The notes: a model not told the origin generated them from the sequence alone. A stretch of DNA of 64,000 nt from Pseudomonas jessenii (GCF_002236115.1 NZ_NIWT01000006.1:62001-126000), one strand, 5' to 3'. Positions 8,114 through 17,472 are shown, counted from the first letter of the stretch. Numbers and translations are program-made.

Positions 8114-9556
8114 ATGCAGCTTAAAGACACCCAGTTGTTCCGCCAGCAAGCCTTCATCGATGGCGCGTGGGTCGATGCGGACAATGGTCAGACGATCAAG
8201 GTCAACAACCCGGCAACGGGCGAAATTCTGGGCACCGTGCCGAAAATGGGCGCTGCCGAAACCCGCCGTGCGATCGAAGCTGCCGACAAAGCGCTGCCGG
8301 CCTGGCGTGCACTGACCGCCAAAGAGCGTGCGACCAAGCTGCGTCGCTGGTTCGAACTGATCATCGAGAACCAGGACGACCTGGCTCGCCTGATGACCCT
8401 GGAACAAGGCAAGCCATTGGCCGAAGCCAAGGGCGAAATCGTTTACGCCGCTTCCTTCATCGAATGGTTCGCCGAAGAAGCCAAGCGTATCTACGGTGAC
8501 GTGATTCCGGGCCACCAGCCAGACAAGCGCCTGATCGTGATCAAGCAGCCAATCGGCGTGACCGCTGCAATCACCCCGTGGAACTTCCCGGCTGCGATGA
8601 TCACCCGTAAAGCCGGCCCGGCCCTGGCCGCCGGTTGCACCATGGTGCTCAAGCCTGCTTCGCAAACCCCGTACTCCGCTTTCGCCCTGGCCGAACTGGC
8701 CCAGCGCGCCGGCATTCCGGCTGGCGTGTTCAGCGTTGTTTCCGGCAGCGCCGGCGACATCGGTACCGAGCTGACCAGCAACCCGATCGTGCGCAAGCTG
8801 TCCTTCACCGGTTCGACCGAAATCGGTCGTCAACTGATGGCCGAATGCGCCAAGGACATCAAGAAAGTGTCCCTGGAGCTGGGCGGCAACGCGCCGTTCA
8901 TCGTGTTCGACGACGCGGACCTGGATAAGGCCGTCGAAGGCGCGATCATTTCCAAATACCGCAACAACGGCCAGACCTGCGTCTGCGCCAACCGCCTGTA
9001 CATCCAGGACGGTGTTTACGACGCATTCGCCGAGAAGTTGAAAGTGGCTGTCGCCAAACTGAAGATCGGCAACGGTCTGGAAGCAGGCACTACCACTGGC
9101 CCGCTGATCGACGAAAAAGCCGTGGCCAAGGTGCAAGAACACATCGCCGATGCCTTGAGCAAAGGCGCGACCGTGCTGGCGGGTGGCAAGCCGATGGAAG
9201 GCAACTTCTTCGAGCCGACCATCCTGACCAACGTGCCGAATAACGCTGCCGTGGCCAAGGAAGAAACCTTCGGTCCATTGGCTCCGCTGTTCCGCTTCAA
9301 AGACGAAGCCGATGTGATCGCGATGTCCAACGACACCGAGTTCGGTCTGGCCTCGTACTTCTATGCTCGTGATCTGGGCCGTGTGTTCCGTGTGGCTGAA
9401 GCCCTGGAATACGGCATGGTCGGCGTCAATACCGGGTTGATCTCCAACGAAGTCGCGCCGTTCGGCGGCATCAAGGCCTCGGGCCTGGGCCGTGAAGGCT
9501 CCAAGTACGGCATCGAAGATTACCTGGAAATCAAATACCTCTGCCTGGGCATCTAA
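8114..9556 (+). CDS. gabD: Succinate-semialdehyde dehydrogenase (NADP+)
   Basis: A 480-residue aldehyde dehydrogenase that oxidises succinate semialdehyde to succinate, the second step of GABA catabolism. The cofactor segment TPWNFPAAMITRK, the general-base motif LELGGNAPFIVF and the catalytic cysteine in NNGQTCVCANR are all present, and the C-terminus (SKYGIEDYLEIKYLCLGI) is typical of GabD. The frame is open further upstream, but ATG 8114 follows AAGGAAAG and begins the conserved N-terminus MQLKDTQLFRQQAF. gabT follows 184 bases downstream on the same strand. Confidence 0.97.
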   Translation: MQLKDTQLFRQQAFIDGAWVDADNGQTIKVNNPATGEILGTVPKMGAAETRRAIEAADKALPAWRALTAKERATKLRRWFELIIENQDDLARLMTLEQGKPLAEAKGEIVYAASFIEWFAEEAKRIYGDVIPGHQPDKRLIVIKQPIGVTAAITPWNFPAAMITRKAGPALAAGCTMVLKPASQTPYSAFALAELAQRAGIPAGVFSVVSGSAGDIGTELTSNPIVRKLSFTGSTEIGRQLMAECAKDIKKVSLELGGNAPFIVFDDADLDKAVEGAIISKYRNNGQTCVCANRLYIQDGVYDAFAEKLKVAVAKLKIGNGLEAGTTTGPLIDEKAVAKVQEHIADALSKGATVLAGGKPMEGNFFEPTILTNVPNNAAVAKEETFGPLAPLFRFKDEADVIAMSNDTEFGLASYFYARDLGRVFRVAEALEYGMVGVNTGLISNEVAPFGGIKASGLGREGSKYGIEDYLEIKYLCLGI

Positions 9557-9578
9557 GCCGGGAAGAGCATTGTTTCAA

Positions 9579-9612
9579 GCGCAAAGGGCACGAGAGCGCT
9601 GTCCCTTTGCGC
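9579..9612 (+). terminator. Strong hairpin between gabD and gabT
   Basis: GCGCAAAGGG (9579-9588) pairs perfectly with CCCTTTGCGC (9603-9612). The T tail is weak (CGCTTT), so it may be a partial terminator or an mRNA-processing stem that sets the gabD:gabT ratio. Confidence 0.5.
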
Positions 9613-9740
9613 CGCTTTAAACCGGAATTTTCTCGGTGGCCGGGAACGCAGTGGCAGTCGATCATCGCATGCTGCCGCCGTTGCTCCCCGTCGCTTTATC
9701 CTTGAACCACGCCGCCCGATGAGCGGTGAATGAGGAATGT

Positions 9741-11018
9741 ATGAGCAAGACTAACGCTTCTTTGATGGCCCGCCGTACCGCTGCTGTTCCACGTGGTGTT
9801 GGCCAGATTCACCCGATCTTCGCCGATTCCGCGAAGAACGCGACCGTAACCGACGTTGAAGGTCGTGAATTCATCGACTTCGCCGGCGGTATCGCCGTAC
9901 TGAACACCGGCCACGTGCACCCGAAAGTAATCGCCGCCGTGACCGAGCAGTTGAACAAGCTGACCCACACCTGCTTCCAGGTACTGGCCTACGAGCCGTA
10001 CGTGGAAGTGTGCGAAAAAATCAACGCCAAGGTCCCAGGTGATTTCGACAAGAAAACCTTGCTGGTGACCACCGGCTCCGAAGCCGTGGAAAACTCCATC
10101 AAGATCGCCCGTGCCGCCACTGGCCGTGCCGGCGTGATCGCCTTCACCGGCGCCTACCACGGTCGCACCATGATGACCCTGGGCCTGACCGGTAAAGTCG
10201 TGCCTTACTCGGCCGGCATGGGCCTGATGCCAGGCGGCATCTTCCGCGCGCTGTACCCGAACGAACTGCACGGCGTGAGCATCGACGATTCGATCGCTTC
10301 CATCGAACGCATCTTCAAGAACGACGCCGAGCCGAAAGACATCGCTGCGATCATCATCGAGCCGGTTCAGGGCGAAGGTGGTTTCTACGTCGCTCCGAAA
10401 GAATTCATGAAGCGTCTGCGTGCCCTGTGCGACCAGCACGGCATCCTGCTGATCGCTGACGAAGTACAGACTGGCGCTGGCCGTACCGGTACTTTCTTCG
10501 CCATGGAACAGATGGGCGTTGCTGCCGACCTGACCACTTTCGCCAAATCCATCGCTGGCGGCTTCCCGCTGGCCGGTGTGTGCGGCAAGGCCGAATACAT
10601 GGACGCCATCGCTCCAGGCGGCCTGGGCGGCACCTACGCCGGTAGCCCGATCGCTTGCGCCGCGGCCTTGGCCGTGATGGAAGTGTTCGAAGAAGAACAC
10701 CTGCTGGATCGTTGCAAGGCTGTTGGCGAGCGTCTGGTAACCGGCCTGAAGGCCATCCAGGCCAAGTACCCGGTGATCGGTGAAGTCCGTGCCCTGGGCG
10801 CGATGATCGCGGTCGAGCTGTTCGAAAACGGCGACAGCCACAAGCCGAACGCCGCAGCCGTGGCGTCCGTTGTGGCCAAGGCTCGCGACAAGGGTCTGAT
10901 CCTGCTGTCCTGCGGCACCTACGGCAACGTTCTGCGCGTCCTGGTACCGCTGACCTCGCCGGACGAGCAACTGGACAAAGGCCTGGCGATCATCGAAGAG
11001 TGCTTCTCCGAGCTCTGA
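9741..11018 (+). CDS. gabT: 4-aminobutyrate--2-oxoglutarate transaminase
   Basis: A 425-residue class-III PLP aminotransferase converting GABA and 2-oxoglutarate to succinate semialdehyde and glutamate. Key stretches are the glycine loop TTGSEAVENSIK, the cofactor aspartate in LLIADEVQTGAGRTG, and the PLP lysine in TTFAKSIAGGFPLAG. I use ATG 9741 (MSKTNASLMARR) because GAGGAA lies 6 bases upstream, rather than GTG 9726. With gabD it forms the GABA shunt. A perfect terminator follows. Confidence 0.97.
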   Translation: MSKTNASLMARRTAAVPRGVGQIHPIFADSAKNATVTDVEGREFIDFAGGIAVLNTGHVHPKVIAAVTEQLNKLTHTCFQVLAYEPYVEVCEKINAKVPGDFDKKTLLVTTGSEAVENSIKIARAATGRAGVIAFTGAYHGRTMMTLGLTGKVVPYSAGMGLMPGGIFRALYPNELHGVSIDDSIASIERIFKNDAEPKDIAAIIIEPVQGEGGFYVAPKEFMKRLRALCDQHGILLIADEVQTGAGRTGTFFAMEQMGVAADLTTFAKSIAGGFPLAGVCGKAEYMDAIAPGGLGGTYAGSPIACAAALAVMEVFEEEHLLDRCKAVGERLVTGLKAIQAKYPVIGEVRALGAMIAVELFENGDSHKPNAAAVASVVAKARDKGLILLSCGTYGNVLRVLVPLTSPDEQLDKGLAIIEECFSEL

Positions 11019-11041
11019 TCACCCAGTGTGACCTGATCCAC

Positions 11042-11067
11042 AAAAAACCCGCTTCGGCGGGTTTTTT
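11042..11067 (+). terminator. Rho-independent terminator after gabT
   Basis: AAAAAACCCGC, loop TTCG, GCGGGTTTTTT: a perfect stem with a six-T tail. Confidence 0.92.
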
Positions 11068-11154
11068 CATGCCCCTTGAAACACATCCCGCCCATTAGCG
11101 CTGTATCGAATGGCCAGCATTGGCTAAGGTTTGCGCATTGCCAGGGAGAGCTGT

Positions 11155-12369
11155 ATGACAACCGTCATTTTACCCGCCGTTCCAAGAGTCCTGATCGCCG
11201 AGGCCGACCCTTGGTCCCGGGATCTGCTCAAGGAAGTGTTGTTGAACGTACGCTGCGATGCACAGCTGGATTTGTGCGCCGATGGTCAGCAAGCGCTGGA
11301 ACTGTTGGCCGCCAACCCCTATGACCTGGTGATCGCCGACTGGGAGTTGCCCGGCGTCGATGGCCTTAACGTCCTGCGCAGCATCCGTCAGCGCAAACGC
11401 AATCCGCCCATGCCGTTCATTCTGATGAGCAGTCGCAACGACAGTGCCAGCGTGCGCGAGGCCTTGCCGCTGGCGCCGGCCGCGTACCTGACCAAACCCC
11501 TGAATATGCAAAGCCTGACCCATCGGTTGCAGGGGCTGCTGCTGAACGCTGGCGAAGAAGTCTCGTGCGAAGTGCCGTCGCTGGCACCGGGCATGACGTT
11601 GTCGGTGTTTCTGGAGCGTCGACGGGAATTGGCTGACGGTGCGCCGCTGATGACCGACGTGCAAGTGGCGGTCAAACGCAGCCTCAATCCCAATGGCCTC
11701 GACCTGACGGTGCTGGAAGACGAAATCCGCACCGATCCGCAGGTTACCGCTGTGCTGATCGCCGCCGCCAACAGCGCGGCCCAGCACCACGGCACCGCTG
11801 TGCAAACCCTGTCCCAGGCGCTGCATCGCCTGGGCACCGGGCAGAGCATGAACCTGATTCTCGGGTTGGCGCTCAAGCGCAGTGCCCGGCTCAGCGATCC
11901 GCAATTGGCCGACTATGCCGAGCGTTACTGGGATCTGTCCCTGCACACCGCCGAATACGCGAGAACCCTGGCGCGCTTGCTCGATCTGGATCAGGAGCGC
12001 TGCTATTGCGCCGGCATGTTGCATCGTCTCGGCGATCTGGCGTTGCTGCGGTGTTTGCAGGAATGGAAACAGGCCGGTGGCGAACTGGACGAGCAGGAGG
12101 AAGTGGGCGAAGCGCTGGTTGAATTTGGCGCGGCCTATGGCTCGGCCCTGCGCACGCGCTGGCGTCTGCCACTGGAGTTGCGCGAACTGATTGCGGCGGC
12201 CTACCAGCTCGGTGGCGGGGTTTACTCGCGCGAAGCGCTGGTGGTGAACATGGCGGCGCAGATGGCGCGCCTGAGCGAGCATGAGGGCATCGAGGCGCTG
12301 GCGAAGAGCCGGACGGCGAGGTTGCTCAAGATCGGCCTGCCGGAGTTGATGCGTTTGCGCAAAAAGTAA
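11155..12369 (+). CDS. Response regulator with REC and HDOD domains
   Basis: A 404-residue two-domain protein. Residues about 10-135 are a receiver: acidic pocket RVLIAEADPW, phospho-acceptor Asp in DLVIADWELPG, switch Ser in FILMSSRN and Lys in AYLTKPLNM. Residues about 185-380 are an HDOD domain (LSQALHRLGTGQSMNLILGLAL and following helices), a catalytically dead relative of HD phosphodiesterases that usually works by protein contact. ATG 11155 follows GGGAGAGC. No histidine kinase is adjacent, so the partner is elsewhere. Confidence 0.87.
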   Translation: MTTVILPAVPRVLIAEADPWSRDLLKEVLLNVRCDAQLDLCADGQQALELLAANPYDLVIADWELPGVDGLNVLRSIRQRKRNPPMPFILMSSRNDSASVREALPLAPAAYLTKPLNMQSLTHRLQGLLLNAGEEVSCEVPSLAPGMTLSVFLERRRELADGAPLMTDVQVAVKRSLNPNGLDLTVLEDEIRTDPQVTAVLIAAANSAAQHHGTAVQTLSQALHRLGTGQSMNLILGLALKRSARLSDPQLADYAERYWDLSLHTAEYARTLARLLDLDQERCYCAGMLHRLGDLALLRCLQEWKQAGGELDEQEEVGEALVEFGAAYGSALRTRWRLPLELRELIAAAYQLGGGVYSREALVVNMAAQMARLSEHEGIEALAKSRTARLLKIGLPELMRLRKK

Positions 12370-12383
12370 GCACACCACCAACC

Positions 12384-12537
12384 CCTGTGGGAGCGAGCTT
12401 TTGTGGCGAGGGGGCTTGCCCCCGTTCGGTTGCGCAGCAGCCGTAAACCAGCGAATGCGGTTGTCCTGACAATGCTGGAACACCAAATGCAGGACTGCTT
12501 CGCAGCCCAACGGGGGCAAGCCCCCTCGCCACAGGTA
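12384..12537. repeat. Composite REP element (two REP families)
   Basis: The left arm starts as the GTGGGAGCGAGCTT family and after two T switches to the TGTGGCGAGGGGGCTTGCCC family. The right arm near 12505-12537 is an inverted GGGGGCAAGCCCCCTCGCCA copy. This is a junction of two repeat types. Confidence 0.8.
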
Positions 12538-12558
12538 TCCGGTGGTGCCAGCGAAATC

Positions 12559-13548
12559 TCAGCCCGTCACAATCCGGTTCTTTCCCTCGCGCTTGGCCTG
12601 ATACATCGCCGCATCTGCCCGGGAAAACAGGTTTTCCACGTTTTCGTCCGCGGCGGTCAGGCTGGTCAGGCCCTGGCTGACGGTGATGCCGAACGTCTGG
12701 CCCTCATGGTTGAAACTCAATTGCTGAATCTGCCGTTGCAGGCGTTCAGCCACTTGCAGGGCCATTTGCGGTGTACAGCCGGGAAACACCGCGGCGAACT
12801 CCTCACCGCCAATACGCCCGAACAGGTCGCCACGACGCAATGCTGCGCGGCCGCTTTCGGCAATGCGTTGCAACACGTTGTCGCCTTCCTGGTGACCGTA
12901 GGTGTCGTTGATCGTCTTGAAGTTATCAATGTCCAGCATCAGAAACGACAGCGGCTCGCCCTGTTGCCGGGTGTGTGCGAACGCGCGGTGGGCGCATTCG
13001 AAGAAATGACGGCGGTTGCTGCTCTGGGTCAGCGCATCGATGGTGGCCAGGCGATGCAGCTCGGTTTCCATCTGCTTCTTGTCGGTGATGTCTTCGGCGA
13101 TGCCGACGATGATCACCGGTTGCCCCGGCTCGGCCTGGCGGTTGATGTAGCATTTGTCGCTTAGCCAGCGCACCTGGCCGTCTGCGGCGATGACTCGATA
13201 CTCGCGGTCTTCGACGGCGCCTTTGTCCAGCACTTCGGCAAGGCTGCGTTCGGCATAGTCCAGGTCGTCAGGGTGAATGCTGTCGCACCATTGATTGCCG
13301 TCGGCCAGCAGTAGATCGGCCGAACGGCCAAAGATCCGTTCATAGGCGGGGCTGACGTAAAGCACCTTGCGGGTTTCCCAATCGAATGCCCACAGCACTG
13401 CATTGACGCTCATCAGCAAGGTGCTGAACAACTGTTCGCGTTCGCTCAGGCGTGCGACTTCGCGTTGGGCGTGCATTAGCGCTATCAGGGGCTGCGCGGC
13501 CTCGGGCCAATGCGACGGAGATGAGTCTTGCAGGTTTTTTGGGGCCAT
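12559..13548 (-). CDS. PAS-GGDEF diguanylate cyclase
   Basis: About 329 residues from ATG 13548 (MAPKNLQDSS); the frame is open to 13716, but that extension reads through REP sequence. Order: a short N-terminal helix (EVARLSEREQLFSTLL), a PAS domain at about 45-165 (VLWAFDWETRKVLYVSPAYERIFG, ending VIIVGIAEDITDKKQ), then a GGDEF domain. The active site is GRIGGEEF near residue 250, and RRGD stands five residues before it, matching the product-inhibition I-site. It should make cyclic di-GMP under control of the PAS sensor. It has no transmembrane segment, so it is cytoplasmic. Confidence 0.92.
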   Translation of the reverse strand: MAPKNLQDSSPSHWPEAAQPLIALMHAQREVARLSEREQLFSTLLMSVNAVLWAFDWETRKVLYVSPAYERIFGRSADLLLADGNQWCDSIHPDDLDYAERSLAEVLDKGAVEDREYRVIAADGQVRWLSDKCYINRQAEPGQPVIIVGIAEDITDKKQMETELHRLATIDALTQSSNRRHFFECAHRAFAHTRQQGEPLSFLMLDIDNFKTINDTYGHQEGDNVLQRIAESGRAALRRGDLFGRIGGEEFAAVFPGCTPQMALQVAERLQRQIQQLSFNHEGQTFGITVSQGLTSLTAADENVENLFSRADAAMYQAKREGKNRIVTG

Positions 13549-13658
13549 CGACACAAATCTCAAAGGGCATGCCGCGCGTTCGATAGCGGCCAACACCAAG
13601 CCTGCCGGGAATGGCGAAGTGTCTTTGAGATAGGGCTTTTTAGATGAAGTTCCCGCCT

Positions 13659-13746
13659 TGTGTGGCGAGGGAGCTTGCTCCCGCCGGGCGGTACTGATGG
13701 CACGCCACATAACCATGTGGGAGCGAGCAAGCCCGCTCCCACAGGT
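13659..13746. repeat. Mixed REP pair
   Basis: The left element is GTGTGGCGAGGGAGCTTGCT, the right one GGGAGCGAGCAAGCCCGCTC. They resemble different REP families and partly pair with each other. Confidence 0.7.
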
Positions 13747-13750
13747 TTTT

Positions 13751-14935
13751 TCAGACGGCGGCAGGGCGCAGGGAGTAGGTCTTCAACTGATCGGCGAAGT
13801 CGCGCAGGGATTGAATCCCGCTGGCTTCGGCTTCGTGTACCCAGTCCTTGATGGCCGCCAGCATGTCGTGACCATTTGAGCTGGTCTTGACCCAGATCTG
13901 TTGCAGGGCCAGGCGTTTTTCGTAAATTACCTTCAGCGCCTGACTGTGCTCGAGCATGTTCTGGATGCGTACATGGTGTTTGTCATCCAGCAGGCTGGTC
14001 TCCCGCGAAAGCAGGCGTTTGGCCCGGTGGAACTGGTGACGTACCGAGTGATCGACTTTTTCCAGCTCTTGCTTGACCAGCGGGCCGATCACCAATTTGC
14101 GGTACTGGGCCATGATCTGGAAGCGGTTGTTGAGGATCGCCATGGCGGTGTCCATGTCCAGGTTGCCCTTGCCTTCGACGCGATGGGCAATCGGCGCAAC
14201 CCGTTGAACCTTGGCCAGGCGCAGGAAGCTGAAGACTTGAATCCACGCCCAGCCCAGGTCGAACTCCCACTTCTTCACCGACAGTTTTGCCGAGTTAGGG
14301 TAGGTGTGATGGTTGTTATGCAGTTCTTCGCCGCCAATCAGGATGCCCCAAGGCACCAGGTTGGTCGCCGCATCGCGGCATTCGAAGTTGCGGTAGCCAA
14401 TGGCATGGCCCAGGCCATTGACCACGCCGGCGGCCCACACCGGGATCCACATCATCTGGATGGCCCAGATGGTGATGCCGATGGTGCCGAACAGCAGCAG
14501 GTCGATAACGCCCATGATCGCGATGCCCAGCAGCGGGAAGCGGCTGTAGAGGTTGCGCTCGATCCAGTCTTCGGGGCAGTTCTTGCCGTAGATGCGCAGC
14601 GTCTCGGGGTTTTCCGCTTCGGCGCGGTACAGCTCGGCGCCTTTGCGCAGCACCGTGGACAAACCCTTGATGACCGGGCTGTGCGGGTCATCGACGGTTT
14701 CGCATTTGGCGTGATGCTTGCGGTGGATGGCAGTCCACTCGCGGGTGTTCTGCGCCGTGGTCAGCCACAGCCAGAAACGGAAGAAATGCTTAAGGCCCCC
14801 ATTCAGCTCCAGGGAGCGATGGGCCGAGTAGCGATGCAGATAGACCGTGACGGCGATGATCGTGACGTGGGTCATCAGCAGGGTGACTGCTACCAGCGAC
14901 CAGGGCGACAAGCCAAGAAAACCTTCGTACCACAT
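13751..14935 (-). CDS. desA: Delta-9 fatty acid desaturase DesA
   Basis: A 394-residue integral-membrane desaturase. The three histidine boxes that bind the di-iron centre are present: HRYSAHR, HRKHHAKC and HNNHHTYP. Helices before the first box (LVAVTLLMTHVTIIAVTVYL) and around residue 150 give the four-helix topology. I chose ATG 14935 (MWYEGFLGLSPW), the family N-terminus, over the in-frame extension to 15007. DesA introduces a cis double bond into membrane acyl chains. It is divergent from a PAS-GGDEF-EAL gene; as I recall, PAO1 has the same neighbours (PA0285-PA0286). Confidence 0.92.
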   Translation of the reverse strand: MWYEGFLGLSPWSLVAVTLLMTHVTIIAVTVYLHRYSAHRSLELNGGLKHFFRFWLWLTTAQNTREWTAIHRKHHAKCETVDDPHSPVIKGLSTVLRKGAELYRAEAENPETLRIYGKNCPEDWIERNLYSRFPLLGIAIMGVIDLLLFGTIGITIWAIQMMWIPVWAAGVVNGLGHAIGYRNFECRDAATNLVPWGILIGGEELHNNHHTYPNSAKLSVKKWEFDLGWAWIQVFSFLRLAKVQRVAPIAHRVEGKGNLDMDTAMAILNNRFQIMAQYRKLVIGPLVKQELEKVDHSVRHQFHRAKRLLSRETSLLDDKHHVRIQNMLEHSQALKVIYEKRLALQQIWVKTSSNGHDMLAAIKDWVHEAEASGIQSLRDFADQLKTYSLRPAAV

Positions 14936-15069
14936 AGGCTGTAGGGCCCTCGATAAAGAAAAAACAGCCGTTGCATTATCACTAAGCCCACACAGAAAAC
15001 CAGTCACCCTTTCAGATAAGAGTGGCTGGATGTGTCTTTAAACTATAATTCCAACCTTTTTGTAGGGAC

Positions 15070-17001
15070 ATGGATCGCCGGATGTCTGCCACCTATCGCG
15101 ATGCCTTGCGTGCAGCGCTGCTCTATCTGCTGCTTTCTGTGGTTTGGCTGCAGATCAGTGGCTATTTATTAAACAGTTTCTTCGATAGCTCTGCCGAGCG
15201 ATTGCGATGGCAACTGATCAACGGTTATGTCTGGGTGCTGTTCAGTGCCGGGTTGATCTTCATTGCCCGGGCGCGGCTGCTGCGGTGTCTGGGTATCGGC
15301 GCCAAACTGCGTGAGCGCGACGCCGACCGCATGCGCGTGCGCCAGGCGGCAGCCGTGTTCGACTGCACCCGCGAAGGCGTGCTGGTCACCAATCGGGAAG
15401 GTCTGATCGTCCATGTGAACCGGGCGTTCATGGAAATCACCGGTTACGGGTGTGAGGACGTGCTGGGGCAGCGGCCCAACCTGTTCAAGTCCGGGCGACA
15501 CTCTCCTGAGTTCTATCAGGTGATGTTTGCCACGCTCGCCAGTGTCGGGGAGTGGAGTGGAGAGATCTGGAACCGGCGCAAAAGCGGCGAGATTTACCCG
15601 CAATGGCAAACGATCCGCCTGATCCACGACGACTACGGCCGGCCGAGCCAATATGTGGCGGTGTTTTCCGACATCAGTGCAATCAAGAATTCAGAACACG
15701 AACTGATGCACCTGGCGCACCACGATCCGCTGACCGATCTGCCGAACCGCCTGCTGTTCATCGACCGCGCCGAACAGGCCCTGGCCTCGGCACAGGTCCA
15801 CAAGCGTGGCTGCGCGCTGCTGATGACCGATCTCGATCACTTCAAGATGATCAACGACAGCCTCGGGCATACCATTGGCGACCAGTTGCTCAAGGCTGTG
15901 GCCGAGCGCCTGGGGGCCATGTTCGGTCCGGGCGTCACCCTGGCGCGGTTGGGCGGGGATGAGTTCGCCATACTTGCCGAAAGCTGTCCGCAACTGGTTC
16001 AGGCCGCTGCGTTGGCCCAGCGGATCATCGAGGGCCTTAAAGAGCCGTTCCTTATTGATGGGCACCAGCTGTCCATAAACACCAGCATCGGCATCAGCCT
16101 GTTCCCCAGCGATGCGTTGAGCGTCGAGCAACTGCTGCGCAATGCCGACTCTGCACTGTTCAAGGCCAAGAGCGCGGGGCGCAATGATTATGCCTTGTAC
16201 ACCGAAGAGTTGACGGCCCACGCCCAGCAACGGGTCGAGATCGCCTTCGAATTGCGCCGAGCCCTGGACCGACAAGAGTTGCGGGTCTATTACCAGCCGG
16301 TTCACGACCTCAAGACCCGTCGCCTGATCGGCGTCGAGGCGCTGGTGCGTTGGCAGCACCCGCAGCGGGGCCTGGTGTCGCCGGCGGAATTCATTCCGGT
16401 CGCCGAACGAACCGGTCTGATTGCAGAAATCGACGCCTGGGTCATGGCGCAGGCGTGCCGGCAGATGTGCCAGTGGCAGCAGGACGGGCTGGTGCTGTCG
16501 TTCGTCGCGGTCAACGTTTCTTCGCGTCTGTTCGCCCGTCGTGAGCTGTATCAGCAGGTGGCGCAGGTCCTGCGCGAAACCGGGCTGGAGCCGGCGTTTC
16601 TCGAGCTGGAAGTCACTGAAAGCGCGGTGATGGAAGACCCGGAAGTCGCGCTGGAGCAGATGCATCGCCTGCGCGAGCTGGGTGTGCGCCTGGCCATCGA
16701 CGACTTTGGCACGGGTTATTCATCGTTGCTGCGGCTCAAGCGTCTGCCGGTGCAAAAGTTGAAAATCGACCAGGGCTTCGTCGCCGGATTGCCGTGGGAT
16801 GAGGATGATGCGGCGATCTCGCGGGTGATCATTGCGCTGGCCCAGAGCATGGGCATGCAGGTCCATGCCGAGGGGATCGAACAGGCTGAGCAGGCGGAAT
16901 TTCTGCTCGAGCACGATTGCGATCTGGGTCAGGGCTACTGGTTCGGGCGGCCGGTACCGGCGGAGCAGCTTGACTGGATGCATGAGCCGGTGATCGTGTA
17001 G
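15070..17001 (+). CDS. Membrane PAS-GGDEF-EAL cyclic-di-GMP enzyme
   Basis: A 643-residue protein. Two N-terminal helices (about 13-35 and 50-67) bracket a short periplasmic loop. A PAS domain follows (AVFDCTREGVLVTNREG, ending VAVFSDISAIKNSE), then GGDEF (RLGGDEFAIL) and EAL (GVEALVRWQHP). The EAL active site looks intact: ELEVTES, DDFGTGYSSL, KIDQGF and AEGIEQ. The GGDEF site is canonical, but there is no RxxD I-site before it. It may therefore make or degrade cyclic di-GMP; phosphodiesterase activity is the safer guess. TAGGGAC stands very close to ATG 15070; ATG 15082 is the alternative start. Confidence 0.92.
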   Translation: MDRRMSATYRDALRAALLYLLLSVVWLQISGYLLNSFFDSSAERLRWQLINGYVWVLFSAGLIFIARARLLRCLGIGAKLRERDADRMRVRQAAAVFDCTREGVLVTNREGLIVHVNRAFMEITGYGCEDVLGQRPNLFKSGRHSPEFYQVMFATLASVGEWSGEIWNRRKSGEIYPQWQTIRLIHDDYGRPSQYVAVFSDISAIKNSEHELMHLAHHDPLTDLPNRLLFIDRAEQALASAQVHKRGCALLMTDLDHFKMINDSLGHTIGDQLLKAVAERLGAMFGPGVTLARLGGDEFAILAESCPQLVQAAALAQRIIEGLKEPFLIDGHQLSINTSIGISLFPSDALSVEQLLRNADSALFKAKSAGRNDYALYTEELTAHAQQRVEIAFELRRALDRQELRVYYQPVHDLKTRRLIGVEALVRWQHPQRGLVSPAEFIPVAERTGLIAEIDAWVMAQACRQMCQWQQDGLVLSFVAVNVSSRLFARRELYQQVAQVLRETGLEPAFLELEVTESAVMEDPEVALEQMHRLRELGVRLAIDDFGTGYSSLLRLKRLPVQKLKIDQGFVAGLPWDEDDAAISRVIIALAQSMGMQVHAEGIEQAEQAEFLLEHDCDLGQGYWFGRPVPAEQLDWMHEPVIV

Positions 17002-17010
17002 GAGCAAAAC

Positions 17011-17104
17011 CTGTGGGAGCGAGCTTGCTCGCGATAGCGGAATATCAGTCGACATTTCTGGTGAATGAAACTCCCTCATCGCGAGCAAGCTCGCTCCCAC
17101 AGGG
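17011..17104. repeat. REP pair
   Basis: Inverted copies of GGGAGCGAGCTTGCTCGC at 17014-17035 and 17080-17101 separated by about 45 bases, then a T-run. Confidence 0.9.
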
Positions 17105-17182
17105 TTTTTTTGGTGTGCCTGAAAGAGGGTGATTCACCTCAAGCTCTTGTCTCCACAGTTAATCTCTTCTGGTTATATAAAC

Positions 17183-17226
17183 ATTCTTAAATAGTCTTTT
17201 TAAGAATATCTACACCTCTCTAGTAT
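17183..17226 (+). promoter_or_regulatory. Putative activator site and promoter of oscA-sbp-cysTWA
   Basis: A perfect 9-bp inverted repeat, ATTCTTAAA (17183-17191) and TTTAAGAAT (17199-17207), with a 7-base spacer. It is followed by TAGTAT (17221-17226) at a plausible -10 position, so the palindrome covers the -35 zone as expected for an activator. CysB is the likely binder (inference). AAATAGTCT (17189-17197) recurs upstream of atsR. Confidence 0.5.
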
Positions 17227-17289
17227 TGCTCTCAAGCCGCAAGCAGTGCCGACACTGCGAGGCAACCTCTCAGTTGAAGGAGCAGCAAT

Positions 17290-17472
17290 ATGAGCGCATC
17301 CCTGCGTAGCGTCGACGGTCAAGACGAAGCCACCATCCTGCGTGAAATCCAGAGTGCCCTGCGCGATCTGCGCTTTGGCGCCGTGGAAATCACTGTGCAC
17401 AACGCCCAGGTGGTGCAGATCGAACGCAAGGAAAAATTCCGTTTGCAGCAGCCGGGCAACAAGTCGGGCTGA
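17290..17472 (+). CDS. oscA: Sulfur-starvation response protein OscA (DUF2292)
   Basis: A 60-residue protein of the DUF2292/YezD family. It reads MSASLRSVDGQDEATILREI, then ALRDLRFGAVEITVHNAQVVQIERKEKFRL, the family pattern ending in a strand that may bind nucleic acid or partners. GAAGGAGCAGCAAT precedes the ATG. In pseudomonads the gene sits directly before sbp, is induced by sulfur limitation and is linked to chromate tolerance (known for P. corrugata). Here sbp starts 68 bases later, the same arrangement. The biochemical role is unknown. Confidence 0.88.
   Translation: MSASLRSVDGQDEATILREIQSALRDLRFGAVEITVHNAQVVQIERKEKFRLQQPGNKSG

Noticed and set aside
12384..12537. Possible CRISPR-like array from repeated GGGGGCAAGC units
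   Set aside because: The copies are inverted pairs with variable spacing and match Pseudomonas REP families; no cas genes are present.
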